In this document: positions 1-13,522 of the stretch, in pieces
Layout: the number at the start of each line of letters is the position of its first letter
Position numbering within the stretch: position 1 is the stretch's first letter
Assembly: GCA_025093985.1 (NCBI GenBank)
Contig: JACAAK010000005.1
Location: forward strand, 2,604,001-2,668,000
Length of the DNA: 64,000 nt
Direction: 5' to 3'
From: Calvatia gigantea
Taxonomy: Eukaryota; Basidiomycota; Agaricomycetes; Agaricales; Lycoperdaceae
Position numbers and translations under genes: made by a program
Notes under the pieces: generated by a model
The model's input: only the letters and a program-made list of their open reading frames with translations
Database searches by the model: none
Told to the model about the DNA's origin: nothing

Positions 1-3000
1 ATCCTCCCAATTCTCTTCTTCTCCTGGTCCCTGAGACAGTGGCATTGGTGGATAATCCCTGAGAGTTTTGCCAGAATTCATAAGAATTCTATTCAACAGA
101 TGCAAACCATAGTCATAGATTTGCTCTTCTGTAAACTCTCTGTTTCTGTATTGGGGGATCCTTCCTAGCCTATGCCTCAAGTCATCACAAATCTTGGCCC
201 TAAAATCATTCCAGAGAACTTCAGGTGCAGCTGGATAGCAGTTTTGAAGGATTACTGCAAACAACTGGCGAAGTGAACTCCCTGTTTGCATATCTCCAGC
301 TTCATTCAGACATTGGGCCCACTCCCTATCATCCTCCAACAGTCCTCTGGCAAGACAGGCTGCCTTGTAGGTGTCATAAACAGTGCCCTCAAATGTCCTG
401 ATATCTTGAAATGAGGTAGCACCTGGGACCACAGTCAAAAGCATCCTAAGGTAGAACCTTTCCCCTGCAGCTGGAGATGCAAAGTACATCCTCCCAATTG
501 CATAGCCTCTTTGCCTGACCTTCCACTCTTTGTTCTTCTTCACATAAACCCAAGATTTAGGAAAGTCCTGGTACAGGATGTGGTGAGCTTCAGGATGTTG
601 TCTATTGGCCTCAAACCAGGCTGTAAGTGGTGTCCTGTCAATGTTGGGTCTGCCCAAGACCTGAGCATGATTATCCTCTGGATTGAAATACACCAAGTGT
701 TGGTTCTCCAAGTGGATAGGCAGCCTATAAACTGTTGGAGACTCTTCATGCATGGAATATTCAAAAGTGTGCCACACAGCTTCAACAGGAGAGACATAGC
801 GAGAGTCAACATGCTCTTTAATTTCATCTCTCTGTTGCTCTGGGCCTGCTGATATCTCCAGAGTTGTCCTATCATGGCCTTTGTAGAGATATTTGTGGAC
901 ATACTTCACAGACTCAATAGATGCACAGATTTCAACATTGATGTGACATCCATACTTTGAGCTGAGATAAGCATTGTAAGCCACAACTCTCCTGTTGTCA
1001 TAGGTGAAGCCATTCTTGACAAAAGTGCGTCCATCATCAGGTCTGGCATATTTGGGATATCCATCTTCTCCATATAGTGTTGTAGGCCTGAATTCTTTGG
1101 GAAATCCTTTGCTACATTTTCCATTCACCATACACTTGGCATTGGGATGATCAGGACCACATGGACCATGGAGCATCATGGATGTAACCACTCTATGCAG
1201 GTGAGGTTCAGTGACAGGATCTGGGATTTTTGCAGACACCATAGAGTCAACATGCAGGCTATCTCTGATTTTGTCTAGGTTTTCAACCCAAATCAAGAGG
1301 TGCATGTGAGGTAATCCTCTTTTCTGGAACTCTATGGTGTGTACCATTGCCACAGCTGTACCAAATAGACCATCCTTGACTTCTTTGAGTAGTGCTTTCT
1401 TCTTCTCCTGGAAAACTCTGGCCACAATTTCAGCACGATCTGTAGATGCCTGTTTGGTCCTGCCATCATTCCTGTTGACCAATAATGCCTCCTGTACTTC
1501 AGGCCAATTGGAGTTGGCAGTCATTGTCAAGAAGATGTCTGGTTTCCCAAATGCCCTACAGATAGCCATAGAATCTTGGAAAAGTTGGTTCATGTAACAT
1601 TCACTTCCAACATGAGAGGCAGGTAGAATAACTCTTTGACCATAATTTGCCAAGTTGAGGTTTTCATCCCTATCTCCAACAGCTGCATCCTGAAGGCCTT
1701 GGTAAACCTCAGCTCTAATCTCCTTTTGATGAGTCCTATACCAGTGGAGGTTACTCTGCTCAATAGAGGCCCAAGCATCAACCAAAAACTGCTGGAACAA
1801 TTTGCCAGCCCAAAACAGTGGTGGCTGAGGTCCAGGTCTGATGTGAAAGCGGTAGGCATAATAACATCTTTGGGTAACCTTTTTGGACCTTGGATTATTG
1901 CCAACTCCTGGCTGTGCTGGTAGATTGGTATGCCAACCAGAGTCACCATAGGGAAACAGCAATACATAATGGAGTGGGGAATATGAGTGGGATAAGTTGC
2001 TGATTCTTTGTAACCGACCAGTTTGAAGGTGTAGGATGATATCTCTGTGTTCTGAAACATCTACATCTCCAGTTTCAGGAACAATGACAGATATTTCATC
2101 AACTGTTGGAGCATTGTATACTCTTTGGTCATTTCCTGCCAATACCCTGAGCCTAGCATAAACTGAATGGTGTTCATGCTGAGGTTTGGCATTCATGATT
2201 TGAAATGCCTGCTGATATGCACCCACATAAGGATTGTGTTGGTGTAACATGGCTTGGAGTTCACCCATAACAACAGGATCACAGAAAGCTTGGTTGTTTT
2301 GCATTCTGAGATCAAGTTGTTCAGCAGGATCATGAATGTAGATCTGGGCATAGACAGGTGGTTGGCCTTCAGTAGGAAGTAAGGCTCCTGAGAGGTGACA
2401 GAGTTCTCCACTGATTTTGAAGCAGTATGGACCTGATGATCTTGTGACAGATTGGTCAATCTTGGTCCCCAGTGATGTAAAGGCAAGAGCAGCATTATAG
2501 CGCCTGATATTTGACTTGAAGGCTTCTGAGTGAGGGCTGACACCACATAAAAGATTTTCCAGTTCATGTGGCATAGAATGGTAGGGTGGTAGAGCAATCT
2601 GGCCTTGTAAACAACATGTTCCAAATTTGGGGTTGATTCTTGAAGAATTTGTGAGCTTTTCAGACATAAAGTGAAGAGCTCTACAATTGGGACATTCCAC
2701 ATTCATTGGACCCAAGTTGTGGATTTCTGGAGGCTCTGAATAAGGGTGACATGCTTTTGGAATATTTTGTCTTCTTGGAGGAGGTGGTGGTGGTGGTTCA
2801 TCATTTGGATTATGGTCCTCTATATTTCTAATATCACCCATATCCAATGCATTTCCTAGGTGTGGTGGTATAGCAGGGGCCTGGGCTTGAGCTTGTTGAA
2901 GCATGGCTAAAGCTGCTAGCTCCAGTTCATCAAGGTCATCATCTTGGTCAAAGAAATGATCATCTTCATCCTCTGCTATATCTGCTTGATGTTCTTCTCT

Positions 3001-4033
3001 CCACTGTTGTAATAACCTCTGCAACTCTTGTTCCCTATTTTCCCCAGCAGCTCTATCCTCATCCTCTCTTAGTTCCCTTTGTAGCTGTATAGCTCCTTGG
3101 GTCCTAATTCCTATTTCCTGAGTTAACCTTTCTTCTTCTTCCCTAATTCTTCTCTCCTGTTCCTCCCTATCTCTAGCTTCTCTTTCCTCCTCTTCTCTAG
3201 CTCTCCTCAACTGCTCCTGTTCTTCAGCCAACCTTAACTCTTCATCTCTCCTCCTCATTTCCTCTTGCTGTTGTTGTTCAGCTAAAAGTCTTTGTCTCTG
3301 TAAAGCCAATGCTTCTTCTTGTTGTCTAATTCTTTCTTGGTCATCTCTAAGATGTTGTTCAAGTGCTGCTATTCTGGCTCTTTGAGCATTTTCATCTGGA
3401 GTATTCAATACTACATTTCCACCCCTGCCTCTACCTCTTCCTATAATTGGAACAGCAGGAATGTTTTGTAACAGGTTCCTGAAGTGAGCAATTTGATTTG
3501 GCAGAGGCCTATCCAAATCTGCTGGAATGATAGTCTGAGGTATGTTTAGGATTGGTAGAGGGTTTAAGACTGGTGGAAGGTTTAGGACTGGTGGAGGATT
3601 TAAGACTGGTGGAGGATTAAATCCAGTAGTTGGCCTTGTTGTATTTGATGAACCTGTAGTAGGTTGTACAATACCCAAAGGAACTTGTGGTAGTGGTACT
3701 GTAGTTCTTGGTACAATAGTTTGTGGAATTTGTGGAAGACCCAAGGGTAGTCTGCTTATCAAGGGACGATCCAAGTCTTCAGGAATTATGGTTTGTGGAA
3801 TCATAGCTGCTAATCTAGCACCATGAAGTATTGGTGCAGGGACAGCTGAGATAGCTCTGTCACGACGATCATCTGGGTCTGTCATTTGAAGACGTTGTAA
3901 ATGCTCTTCTGCCCTGAGTTCTTGGCGGGTCCTCTCAGGAGTAGTGGGTGGAGATGGTGGTGGTGGTGGTGGTGGATCCCTAAGTAATAAGTTAGTAACA
4001 GAAAGAATATTTCAAATCATAGATAACTCACAT
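1..4033 (-). CDS. Helitron Rep-helicase protein, N-terminal 1,325 or so codons (C-terminus outside window)
   Basis: The protein nicks and ligates DNA for rolling-circle Helitron transposition. One open frame runs from the ATG at 3885-3883 to the window edge without a stop. Order of parts: proline-rich start with a short repeated unit (PPPVLN-like, about 3550-3625), a long Glu/Arg/Gln-rich coiled coil (about 2990-3400), an acidic stretch, a CPNCxALHF zinc-like motif just after 2703, then the Helitron_like_N region. The two Rep motifs are visible: HUH as His-Met-His at 1300-1308 (residues 860 and 862 from the 3885 start) and YxxxY as Tyr at 901-903 and 889-891 (residues 995 and 999). The Pif1 helicase is not in the window. 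An upstream 52-nt intron (3980-4031, GTGAG...CTAAC...TTAG) would create an earlier ATG split as AT|G, adding 31 residues in the same frame. No frameshift was seen, so this copy may be active. Confidence 0.9.
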
Positions 4034-4137
4034 TTTGAGCCAATTTATAGATAGGATATAGGTATAGAAGCAGTATAAGAGCCAAGAATGTAGTGGTAAT
4101 GAGTAAAGTTTTGTTGAACTACACCCACCAGAGTCCA

Positions 4138-4149
4138 CTCTTTATATAC
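4138..4149 (-). promoter_or_regulatory. TATA box of Helitron gene
   Basis: On the minus strand the sequence reads TATATAAAG (TATATAAA at 4148-4141), about 108 nt upstream of the split start codon at 4033 and downstream of the heptamer cluster. The position suits a core promoter for the Rep gene. Confidence 0.6.
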
Positions 4150-4199
4150 CATTCAGGCAGTGAAAATTAATAAGCTAGATTCACAGCATTAGTGAGTAG

Positions 4200-4539
4200 T
4201 GAGTCATAGAAACAGCCATTGAGTCATTTATTCAGTATTGACTCATTTTTTTAGTATGGACTGTTGTCTGACTAAGGAAATTATATAAAGACTGTAGTCT
4301 GAGTCATTCTCTGTCATTCCGGGGATGTTTTATAATTTTTACACCAGGTGGAGTGTTGAATATTGTCATGGACTGAGTGTTAGTCTCCCAAAGCACTGAG
4401 GTGGCAGTGTTTGATGCGAAAAGGGTGGCAGTGCGAAAACGTTTGAAGGAGTAGAAGGGAACAACTTTTGCTTAGTCAAAGCTGACCAATTCTGACTAAG
4501 GCTGTGCAAAAGTAGCACAGGATTACCAATGCTGACTAA
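4200..4539. promoter_or_regulatory. Cluster of eight bZIP (AP-1/Gcn4/Yap1-type) heptamers
   Basis: Four exact TGASTCA sites lie at 4200-4206, 4220-4226, 4239-4245 and 4300-4306. Four TGACTAA/TTAGTCA sites lie at 4269-4275, 4472-4478, 4493-4499 and 4533-4539. TGASTCA is the known Gcn4/AP-1 core and TTAGTCA a known Yap1-type core. The first group begins about 50 bp upstream of the Helitron TATA box. Control of the transposon by starvation or oxidative stress is an inference. Confidence 0.55.
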
Positions 4540-4540
4540 A

Positions 4541-5402
4541 ATTTGTAAGCAAGGACCCCAAACACACCATCATCCCCCTCTATAATGATCCTCCTAAGAT
4601 CCGTCCAAGTGTTTGTGTTGACACGCTAACCCGCCCCGAGAATTGCCCAAAATTTAGGGCTAATCTCTCTCCGGTGGACGTTACCCACAAAGGGCTTGCA
4701 CGAGCAGAAATCGCATTGATTGCATTGAAGAGAAATCATTGTGCACCTGAGGTGTCCGTGGGTAACACTTTCGTCTTGAGTTGCGACAATGGGAGGCGTT
4801 CCAGGCTTCTTGACCCAGAATATTGTGGTACCAATATGAATCTCGTTGATGCGGCGACAGGATGTATAAAGCGTAATTGCGTTAAATCTCAAAGTAAACC
4901 GCAGAGCAACATATTCGATACATCACAGTCTCTGGGCCGGAGGCGTTGTCAACGACGAGAACACCGAAACAACGTAACGAAGAGTGCGCACCCACAGGAA
5001 ACCATTGGGTATTACAGAATCAGTGAGGAACAAGGATGCAAGCTTGGGTCGGCCGAGATTACCCCCATCCGAGACGTGCGAAGAAGTGAGCTCAACTAAT
5101 TCGATCAAGGAAGAAAAGTAATGGAATAATGTCAGTCGTATGTTAATAGTTTCTCATCCCCCTACTAATTGCGTCGTGATGTTGATTCACACCCATAAAA
5201 TGCTGGATCCACCTAACAACTTGCGTACAGGAAAAGGTGAGTCGTTACGCAGATACGCCTCGTCGGCGACCGCTTTTATTTCCATCCACGTGACCTGGGT
5301 CCATTTCTTAAATTAGCTCAGAGGCTCTTAACTTGGGAAGGTTCGCTTGTTATGCAGATGATGATATCTAATCCCCAAGAAACCACTCCAAGCCAGCTTA
5401 CA
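4541..5402. other. Intergenic, no gene recognised
   Basis: Small ORFs exist on both strands (for example + 4674-5099 and minus 4626-4892) but they shadow each other, have no recognisable domain and no convincing splice pattern. The right part is presumably the promoter of the pyridoxal kinase gene. Confidence 0.4.
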
Positions 5403-6855
5403 ATGTCCCGCGAGCGCATCCTCAGCATCCAATCCCACGTCGTCTTTGGTTACGTCGGGGGCAAGGCTGCAGTGTTTCCTCTTCAATGTCTCGGATATGA
5501 CGTCGATGTGAGCTCAGCTTCATGGCTAGTGACCCTGGGCAAGGGTTTGTTGACACGTTCGTTTATTTCAGGTAGTTAATACCGTCCATTATTCCAATCA
5601 TGCAGGTATTCCAATTATTGATTGTATGAGTCGTGACCTCACGTTAACCAATGACCGGATGGACCCATAGGTTATGGACGCTCAGGCGGAACTAGAACCA
5701 CTGCCTCAGAGCTCGACGTCATGTTCGATGTGCTAGAGAAGAATGAAATGCTTACGCCCTCTAGACTTTTGACGGGTTACATCCCTGAGGCTGAGGCTCT
5801 GCTCGCGGTTGAGCGGGCTGCTCGCAAATTAAAGAATACGAGACAAGATTTAGTATACCTCCTTGATCGTACGTCATATCTATATTAATTTGAATCCCAT
5901 AAAGACAATTACCGCCACCGATTTCAGCTGTGATCGGTGATGCAGGGAAGTTATACGTCGCACCAGACGTGATACCCGTCTATCGACAAATGTTACCTCT
6001 TGCTACTATCATTACGCCCAACTGGTTTGAGGTCGAGTTAGCACCACTTTCTCCTTCGCAATTCACTTACATTGTTAGGCTGATTCCACTATTACCAGGG
6101 TTCTGACGGAGATATCAATAACAGACATCACGTCTCTTCAACAAGCTCTTCGAATCTTACACACAGAATACCAGGTCCCAAATGTAGTGATCAGTTCAAT
6201 CCCTCTTAAACCTTGGCTCCTCGCTGCCTTACCATCAACCATATCGACCCAGATCTCCGTTGAAGAGTCTGAGTACCTCTTCTGCTTGACATCTTCTCAC
6301 ACGTTCCCTTCTTTCGGCACTCCGGCCGCCAACAGTACACCAGAAACGTACTTGAGCGATCCCACTCACGAAGCAAATGAGGATACCTTGCCAAGATACT
6401 CCCACTCCTCCGTAATCCACGCAGCGTGTGTCCCATTAATCCCAGGGTACTTCTCTGGTGTCGGAGACCTCTTCTCGGCCCTTCTCCTGGGACACTTTCG
6501 CCCGAATATTCCACTAAAACCATCCCCATCTGTGTCGATATTAGCAGAACCAACAGAACACTCACAATCACCAACACCTCCAGCCAACCACTCACTAACC
6601 CCACTCTCCTATGCGGCGTCTCTTGCTTTAACCAAAACCCATGCGGTCCTTTCGAAAACCTATGACCATGCTGCTTCCCTTCCTCCGGACGAACGTCAGG
6701 CCTCCGATGATGAGTTAGACGACGAGGACCCCATGCGGAGAATAAGGAGGATGCGAGGGCGGGAGCTGGTTCTCATACAGAGTCAAGATATAATCAGAGG
6801 GATCGAGTTGGTCCCTCTGTGGATGGGGGAGTGGGATGCATTCTGGAAAAGTTGA
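5403..6855 (+). CDS. Pyridoxal kinase (PdxK/Bud16-type)
   Basis: The enzyme phosphorylates pyridoxal, pyridoxine and pyridoxamine in the cytosol (vitamin B6 salvage). Five exons: 5403-5507, 5572-5605, 5671-5868, 5928-6036, 6099-6855; the sum gives 400 aa in frame. Visible motifs are the N-terminal [12 protein letters not shown] substrate strand, a short exon encoding [24 protein letters not shown] in the exon 3/4 junction, TPNWFEVE, and the ribokinase-family [14 protein letters not shown] anion hole/catalytic Asp near the C-terminus. It is longer than bacterial PdxK because of an acidic insert (Asp/Glu-rich, about 6700-6740) near the end, as in other fungal forms. The start at 5403 (MSRERIL) gives the usual N-terminus; an in-frame ATG at 5352 would add 17 residues. 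Confidence 0.93.
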
Positions 6856-7083
6856 ATAAGGAATTTGATGACTTGAATTTATATCCCGTATTCTGGTCTT
6901 GATTGTTGGTATGACTTCGTATACTTACCTGCGCCTACTCGGTGGAGCGGATATAATCCATAGATCCAAGAGCATGATCCATGAAATCAAATTGGGGAAA
7001 ATAATTGCGAACCTTGATACTCCTACACACAATAAGCGATGGTCCAATGCGCGGATCTATTTTCAAAGGTGGCGCCTTCCTCT

Positions 7084-8657
7084 TTACTCTGACCGGTTAA
7101 GCTTATCCAGGGCCCTCACACCTTGCTCAAACCATTCCTCTCGTGATATCCAGAACTCTTCACGGTTCTTCATAATATCAGCCAGCACAGCACCACCCAA
7201 AAATACCATATGTTTCCTCCGAGGCGGATCCTCGATCTTAATCTTGAATTTCTAAAATTTGCAGAGAAAACGTGAGGTCCGAAAGGATGAGCATAGTGTA
7301 AAGCCGATACATACGCTCAAGCGCGACGGATCACCATTGAGTACACCCATCAAGTACAATTGTTTCATCTCCTTCTCCAAACGACTTGGAAGGCCTGGGT
7401 ACATGCTTGACCCTCCGGAGAGAACGATGTGTTTGTATAAATCCGTACGAACATCAACAGCTGCAGCCTGGATTGTCTGATATAGCATTTCTGCATAAAA
7501 GTTCAACTCATTTGTTGGTGTTTTGGCGGCCAACAGTTGGACGTACCTGCGACACCTGGCTGGTCAACATCAACCAGATGGGGCTGGAACATGCATTCGG
7601 GAGCTTCAAAGCGCTCTGAGCCGACTTTGATCATTCGCCCATCAGGGAGCTAATTAACCATGTATGAGACCTGCGCTAAAACATAAAGAGATGCCAAACT
7701 TGCCGTGTAACTCTCAACAAGGACAGTGGTCTCTTCCGAGAGCTTCGTATCTTGATCAAGGTCGTAACTGACATGTGGACGTTTAGCTTTGCCTCCAAGT
7801 TGAAGAAATGCGGTGGCGCACCTCACATAGCAAAGTTTTTCTTTGATCTCGCGAACGGTCTCAAAGTCTGCTGTTCGGTTGAACGCGTATCCTCTCATGA
7901 GGAGCAGCTTGATCAAGTATCGCGTCACATCACGACCCGCAATATCCAACCGACGTGTAAGATGCGGCATGGCGAAACCATCGTACACCGGTACGATGTG
8001 GGTCACACCATCTCCCGAATCAACCACTACGCCCGTCGTCAAACCTGGTACGACGTCATCACTACGACCGCAACGCTGCTAAAAGAGAAGAATCACCTTG
8101 TGCGTAAAGCGTCAACACTGCCTGAATGGCAACATACACGCCCCCGAACCCGTAATCTTCAAACATGACCTGACACATCCTCTGTCTGTTCGCCCTCGGG
8201 TTCATTGGCGGCTCCGTCAACAAGACCTTCCGGCCCCTAGGATCCACTTTCAACTTTTCATCAAACGTATAGTTCCATAGATGTTTCATGTCTTCCCAGT
8301 TCTTCACGATGCCATGTTCCATGGGTTGTGTTACTTGGAGATAGTTACGGTTCTCCGCAGCTTCGTCGCCGACCATGATATCTTTGATTACTGCTGACCC
8401 GACGCGCTCTTCAGCACGGAGGATAGGTCTGCCGACTATGGACGGAAATACTATTTTGTGCAGGTGTTCACCCGGTAAGAAAAGGCTGACAGGGGTAGTA
8501 GAGTCGTTTAACGCACCATGTTCTGGAAAGTTTGAGCCTGCATATCCGACTTTGACAAACTGAGTGGGTTGTAATGATTAATCGGAAGAGGAAATCTGCG
8601 TGATAATATGCTTACACCTGTGCCATTGTCGACGACTAGGGGGGCCTCTGAGTCCAT
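7084..8657 (-). CDS. ARP2: Actin-related protein 2 (Arp2/3 complex)
   Basis: This is the subunit of the Arp2/3 complex that, with Arp3, forms the first two subunits of a new branched actin filament in the cytoplasm. Eight exons, transcript order: 8657-8616, 8559-8517, 8450-8097, 8044-7822, 7767-7704, 7649-7547, 7490-7315, 7251-7084, giving exactly 390 aa, the normal size. Actin-fold landmarks are [13 protein letters not shown] (phosphate loop 1), [12 protein letters not shown] (phosphate loop 2), [14 protein letters not shown] (adenosine motif) and [18 protein letters not shown]. Arp2-specific segments are LLTEPPMNP and [18 protein letters not shown]. Intron 4 (7768-7821) is 54 nt and keeps the frame open if retained. 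Intron 5 (7650-7703) starts with GCAAGT and is a GC-AG intron. The gene is divergent from the GMC gene. Confidence 0.97.
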
Positions 8658-9357
8658 GAAATGAAGCAGATGTGGTCGTTGAAACTGTGACCGTATGTCA
8701 TCGCAATATCGTGTTTACGTCGCTTTGGCCACGATCATGATTAGATCGGTTCGTTGAACCCCGTTTAGCTTAATGATTTTTTTCACACTGTGCTGGAGAC
8801 TCCTGCAGGCCGCTGGATATACGACGCTCAGCCTGAGCGTCGTATATTGACTCTGAATAATGTTGACCTTCCACAACACTTCCCTCAAATTCCGCTAGTT
8901 GGATCCAGCGTCATACTTAGATCTACTGGTGGTCTGGTGCCGGTATTGTTCCATTCATAGTTACACCTTCCCTCCATCAAGTCAGCCCATAAAACGGCTA
9001 AATCATCATGTAAGGATTCAATCACCTTCTCGTTTGCGTAACCAAAACTGAGGGGTGTATTTCTCTTTCTCACTGCTTATTCTCAGCACCACTGGTTCCG
9101 TGTTCCCCACAGACATCCGCGCCAATTACACACTTAGACGCCCCACGCAAAGGAAAATACATCCCAATTTAAACTATCACCCGGTAACCAGCCAATCATT
9201 TTGAGCAGAAGCCACTCCGTAAGTTCTTTCTTTGCTCCAAGAATATAAACCCCTTTAGCACTCCCCCTTTGCGGGTCTCCATGGGAGAAAGAACTCATGT
9301 TAGACTTTTGCTTATAAAGGGTTATGTTGAGGTTGCAGTCTGGTTTTTGTCCACGGC
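8658..9357. promoter_or_regulatory. Divergent promoter region between ARP2 and GMC oxidoreductase
   Basis: The 700-bp gap separates two divergently transcribed genes. It contains a perfect 14-bp inverted repeat (8817-8847), and a TATA-like TATAAAG at about 9312 on the plus strand, about 45 nt before the GMC start. No other gene was recognised. Confidence 0.5.
8817..8847. repeat. Perfect 14-bp inverted repeat with 3-nt loop
   Basis: The arm ATATACGACGCTCA (8817-8830), spacer GCC, and its exact complement (8834-8847) form a hairpin 160 nt upstream of the ARP2 start codon. It could be a palindromic protein-binding site or a cruciform. The function is unknown. Confidence 0.8.
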
Positions 9358-11647
<2,290 letters not shown>

Positions 11648-12143
11648 ATGTGATATATGTGTACATACCATTGTTGCGTGCAGTATTCCGTTTGCGCCCT
11701 TTTGTTTGTTTTCAAAAATCTACACTGTTCAGCTGGTGTGGAAAAGTCTTATCAATATCATATCAACTTCAAAAAGTGTATAGTGTGTCGTCTTGAAGAA
11801 TACGCTTTTGAATTTAATACGATATATCAATATGGCCGGTGCCGTCTTGACTCGTTGACATAGTGTTCAAATAGTTTTCGACCTCGTCAGCTGTGATGAG
11901 TGTGCGCTGTGCGTGCAGAGGTGCGTGCAAAGACGTTGTCACACCTCACGTGGTGTTACGACTGTAAATGCTGCTGCTCGCTGAGGGCGGTTCAGCGTTA
12001 CCAACGATCCTCAAAGCTGGTGCTCTCACCGCCTCCTCTGTTTTGCTGAGTTCAATCTCTGTGTGCGGTGTTTGTCCCCTTGGCCACAGGACTGCACAAG
12101 GGACTTGTAGTGTTGTTCAGCAAAAAGAGCAATTCAATTTTCC
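11648..12143. other. Intergenic, no gene recognised
   Basis: Terminator of the GMC gene and promoter of POM34. The plus ORF at 11657-11863 has no recognisable domain. Confidence 0.5.
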
Positions 12144-12998
12144 ATGATGTCAAGTTTCAGTTCACTTTACGCGCGATTCGTCAACCACTTCAAACCACAC
12201 CCGACTGAAGCTTTGTACCGTGTGCGGGCCAACAGTGCCTGCCTAATTACAGGCATCCTTGCGTCGTATCTACTACCCATCCCATCTTTGCACAAGGCTA
12301 TCTACGTTGTTCGGGGTTCCTCTGACCATGAAATTGGGTCTGGAGAATGGCTCTACCAATGGTTCTGCATTTTGGGTATGTCCTGCTATCCCCTTTGTTG
12401 GCATTTTGCTGATTTTATGACAGAAGTCGCAGCCTTTTCTCTCTTCCTTTTCAATATTCTTCATGGGGTTTACGCTGTGAGGTATCCCCGGATTTCTTTC
12501 CCTCACCCTGCTTCACCAAGCAAATCCAAAAGCATTCAAAAGTCCCCTATCACCCCTTCCAGACCCTTCAAAGTACTTTCGCCACAAGTAGGTCCTTTCC
12601 ATTCCAGGGCGCCTAAATGTCTACTAAGCCCCCTCCTAGACAAGTCCACAAACGCAAAAACCCTTCTCGTTCTCACCTTCTTCTTCATTCGGCCTTTCGA
12701 TGACTACGAACTACCCAACATCACCTGTTTCAACTCCATCTAGAACGGTTCATTATCCCGCTCCACCGAATTCCTCAACAAATACACAAATGTCTACTTC
12801 CTCAAGTATTAATTTGCTCTCCACGCCGAGTCCTGTGATCTCGGCATATCGGGGCAAGCACCTGAACGACAGCGTTGGACGTAAGCCGCTATTCGGTTCA
12901 GTGGGTCCATCAGAAAGTTGACATAATATATAGGCGCTCTGGACGGTTCGTTCCTTGGTCGACTTGTCCCAGAAAGACCTGATGGTGGAGATGAATAG
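12144..12998 (+). CDS. Nucleoporin POM34-like (NPCC family)
   Basis: This is an integral membrane nucleoporin anchoring the pore complex in the nuclear envelope. Exons 12144-12375, 12424-12587, 12640-12880, 12934-12998 give 233 aa in frame. Two hydrophobic segments are visible (ANSACLITGILASYLLPI, and VAAFSLFLFNILHGVYAV), followed by a Ser/Pro-rich tail with the conserved linear motifs SPITPSRPFK, QKPFSFSPS, SPVSTPSR, STPSPVISAYRGKH and a C-terminal RALDG...FLGRLVPERP. These motifs are what I recognise from basidiomycete POM34 homologues; the identity is therefore good but the sequence is far from the yeast protein. In the unspliced DNA the middle intron (12588-12639) looks partly open, so a retained-intron ORF should not be taken as the gene. 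Confidence 0.82.
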
Positions 12999-13522
12999 TC
13001 GTAAACATCGAGATAATACCCATTGTTTGATATCACTTAATGAAGTTGTTTCGTTCAAAAGGCCAACCCACGATACATTCTTTCATCAGAGGTACCCTGA
13101 CATTTCATTCGACAGGTATCTTGTTCTCGCTTCCCCATCATTCGTAAGAAGAGCTCAATAGGGTCGCCGCACGGTTCTATTGCCGGCACCGGTCATGACA
13201 ATAGAACATTCTGTCTGTCGAAGCCAATCCCACCACCATACTCACCCGTTCGTCAATGAACTTGTTTCCCCAGAGTCCGTGAGCGACTGGATGTCATATC
13301 TGGAGTTTAACTAGGTGTAGTACTGCAATGGTGAGCTTCGGATACCAGTTGGCCATTTTGCTTACTGGCTGGGAGATCTGTAATCTCTGCATTCCAGGTA
13401 CAGCAGATTATGTACCGGGCGTTCTCGCCACCTTCCATGCTTTCTGTCAATCGCCGGATGTCATTACCTGAAGGACCGCAGCCTATAAAATATCTCACCC
13501 CAGCTCAGCAGATCGTAGTGCC
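12999..13522. other. Intergenic, no gene recognised
   Basis: No domain seen on either strand. It presumably holds the laccase promoter and possibly a missed first laccase exon encoding a better signal peptide. Confidence 0.4.

Larger units (their letters stand above)
1..4540 (-). mobile_element. Helitron rolling-circle transposon, left-truncated by window edge
   Basis: The element is identified by the Rep protein read on the minus strand (separate entry). The helicase half must lie beyond position 1. The right limit is approximate: recognisable element-associated sequence (promoter with repeated TGACTCA/TGACTAA heptamers) runs to about 4540. I could not define the 5'-TC terminus or the A/T insertion site by eye. 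The base composition of the element body (many homopolymer-poor CT/AG runs, Glu/Arg codons) differs from the surrounding host genes. Confidence 0.85.

Noticed and set aside
4626..5108. Overlapping ORFs on both strands
   Set aside because: No family, no splice pattern and they mirror each other; not enough to call a gene.
6206..6604. Minus-strand ORF of 132 codons
   Set aside because: It lies opposite the last exon of pyridoxal kinase and has no domain; shadow frame.
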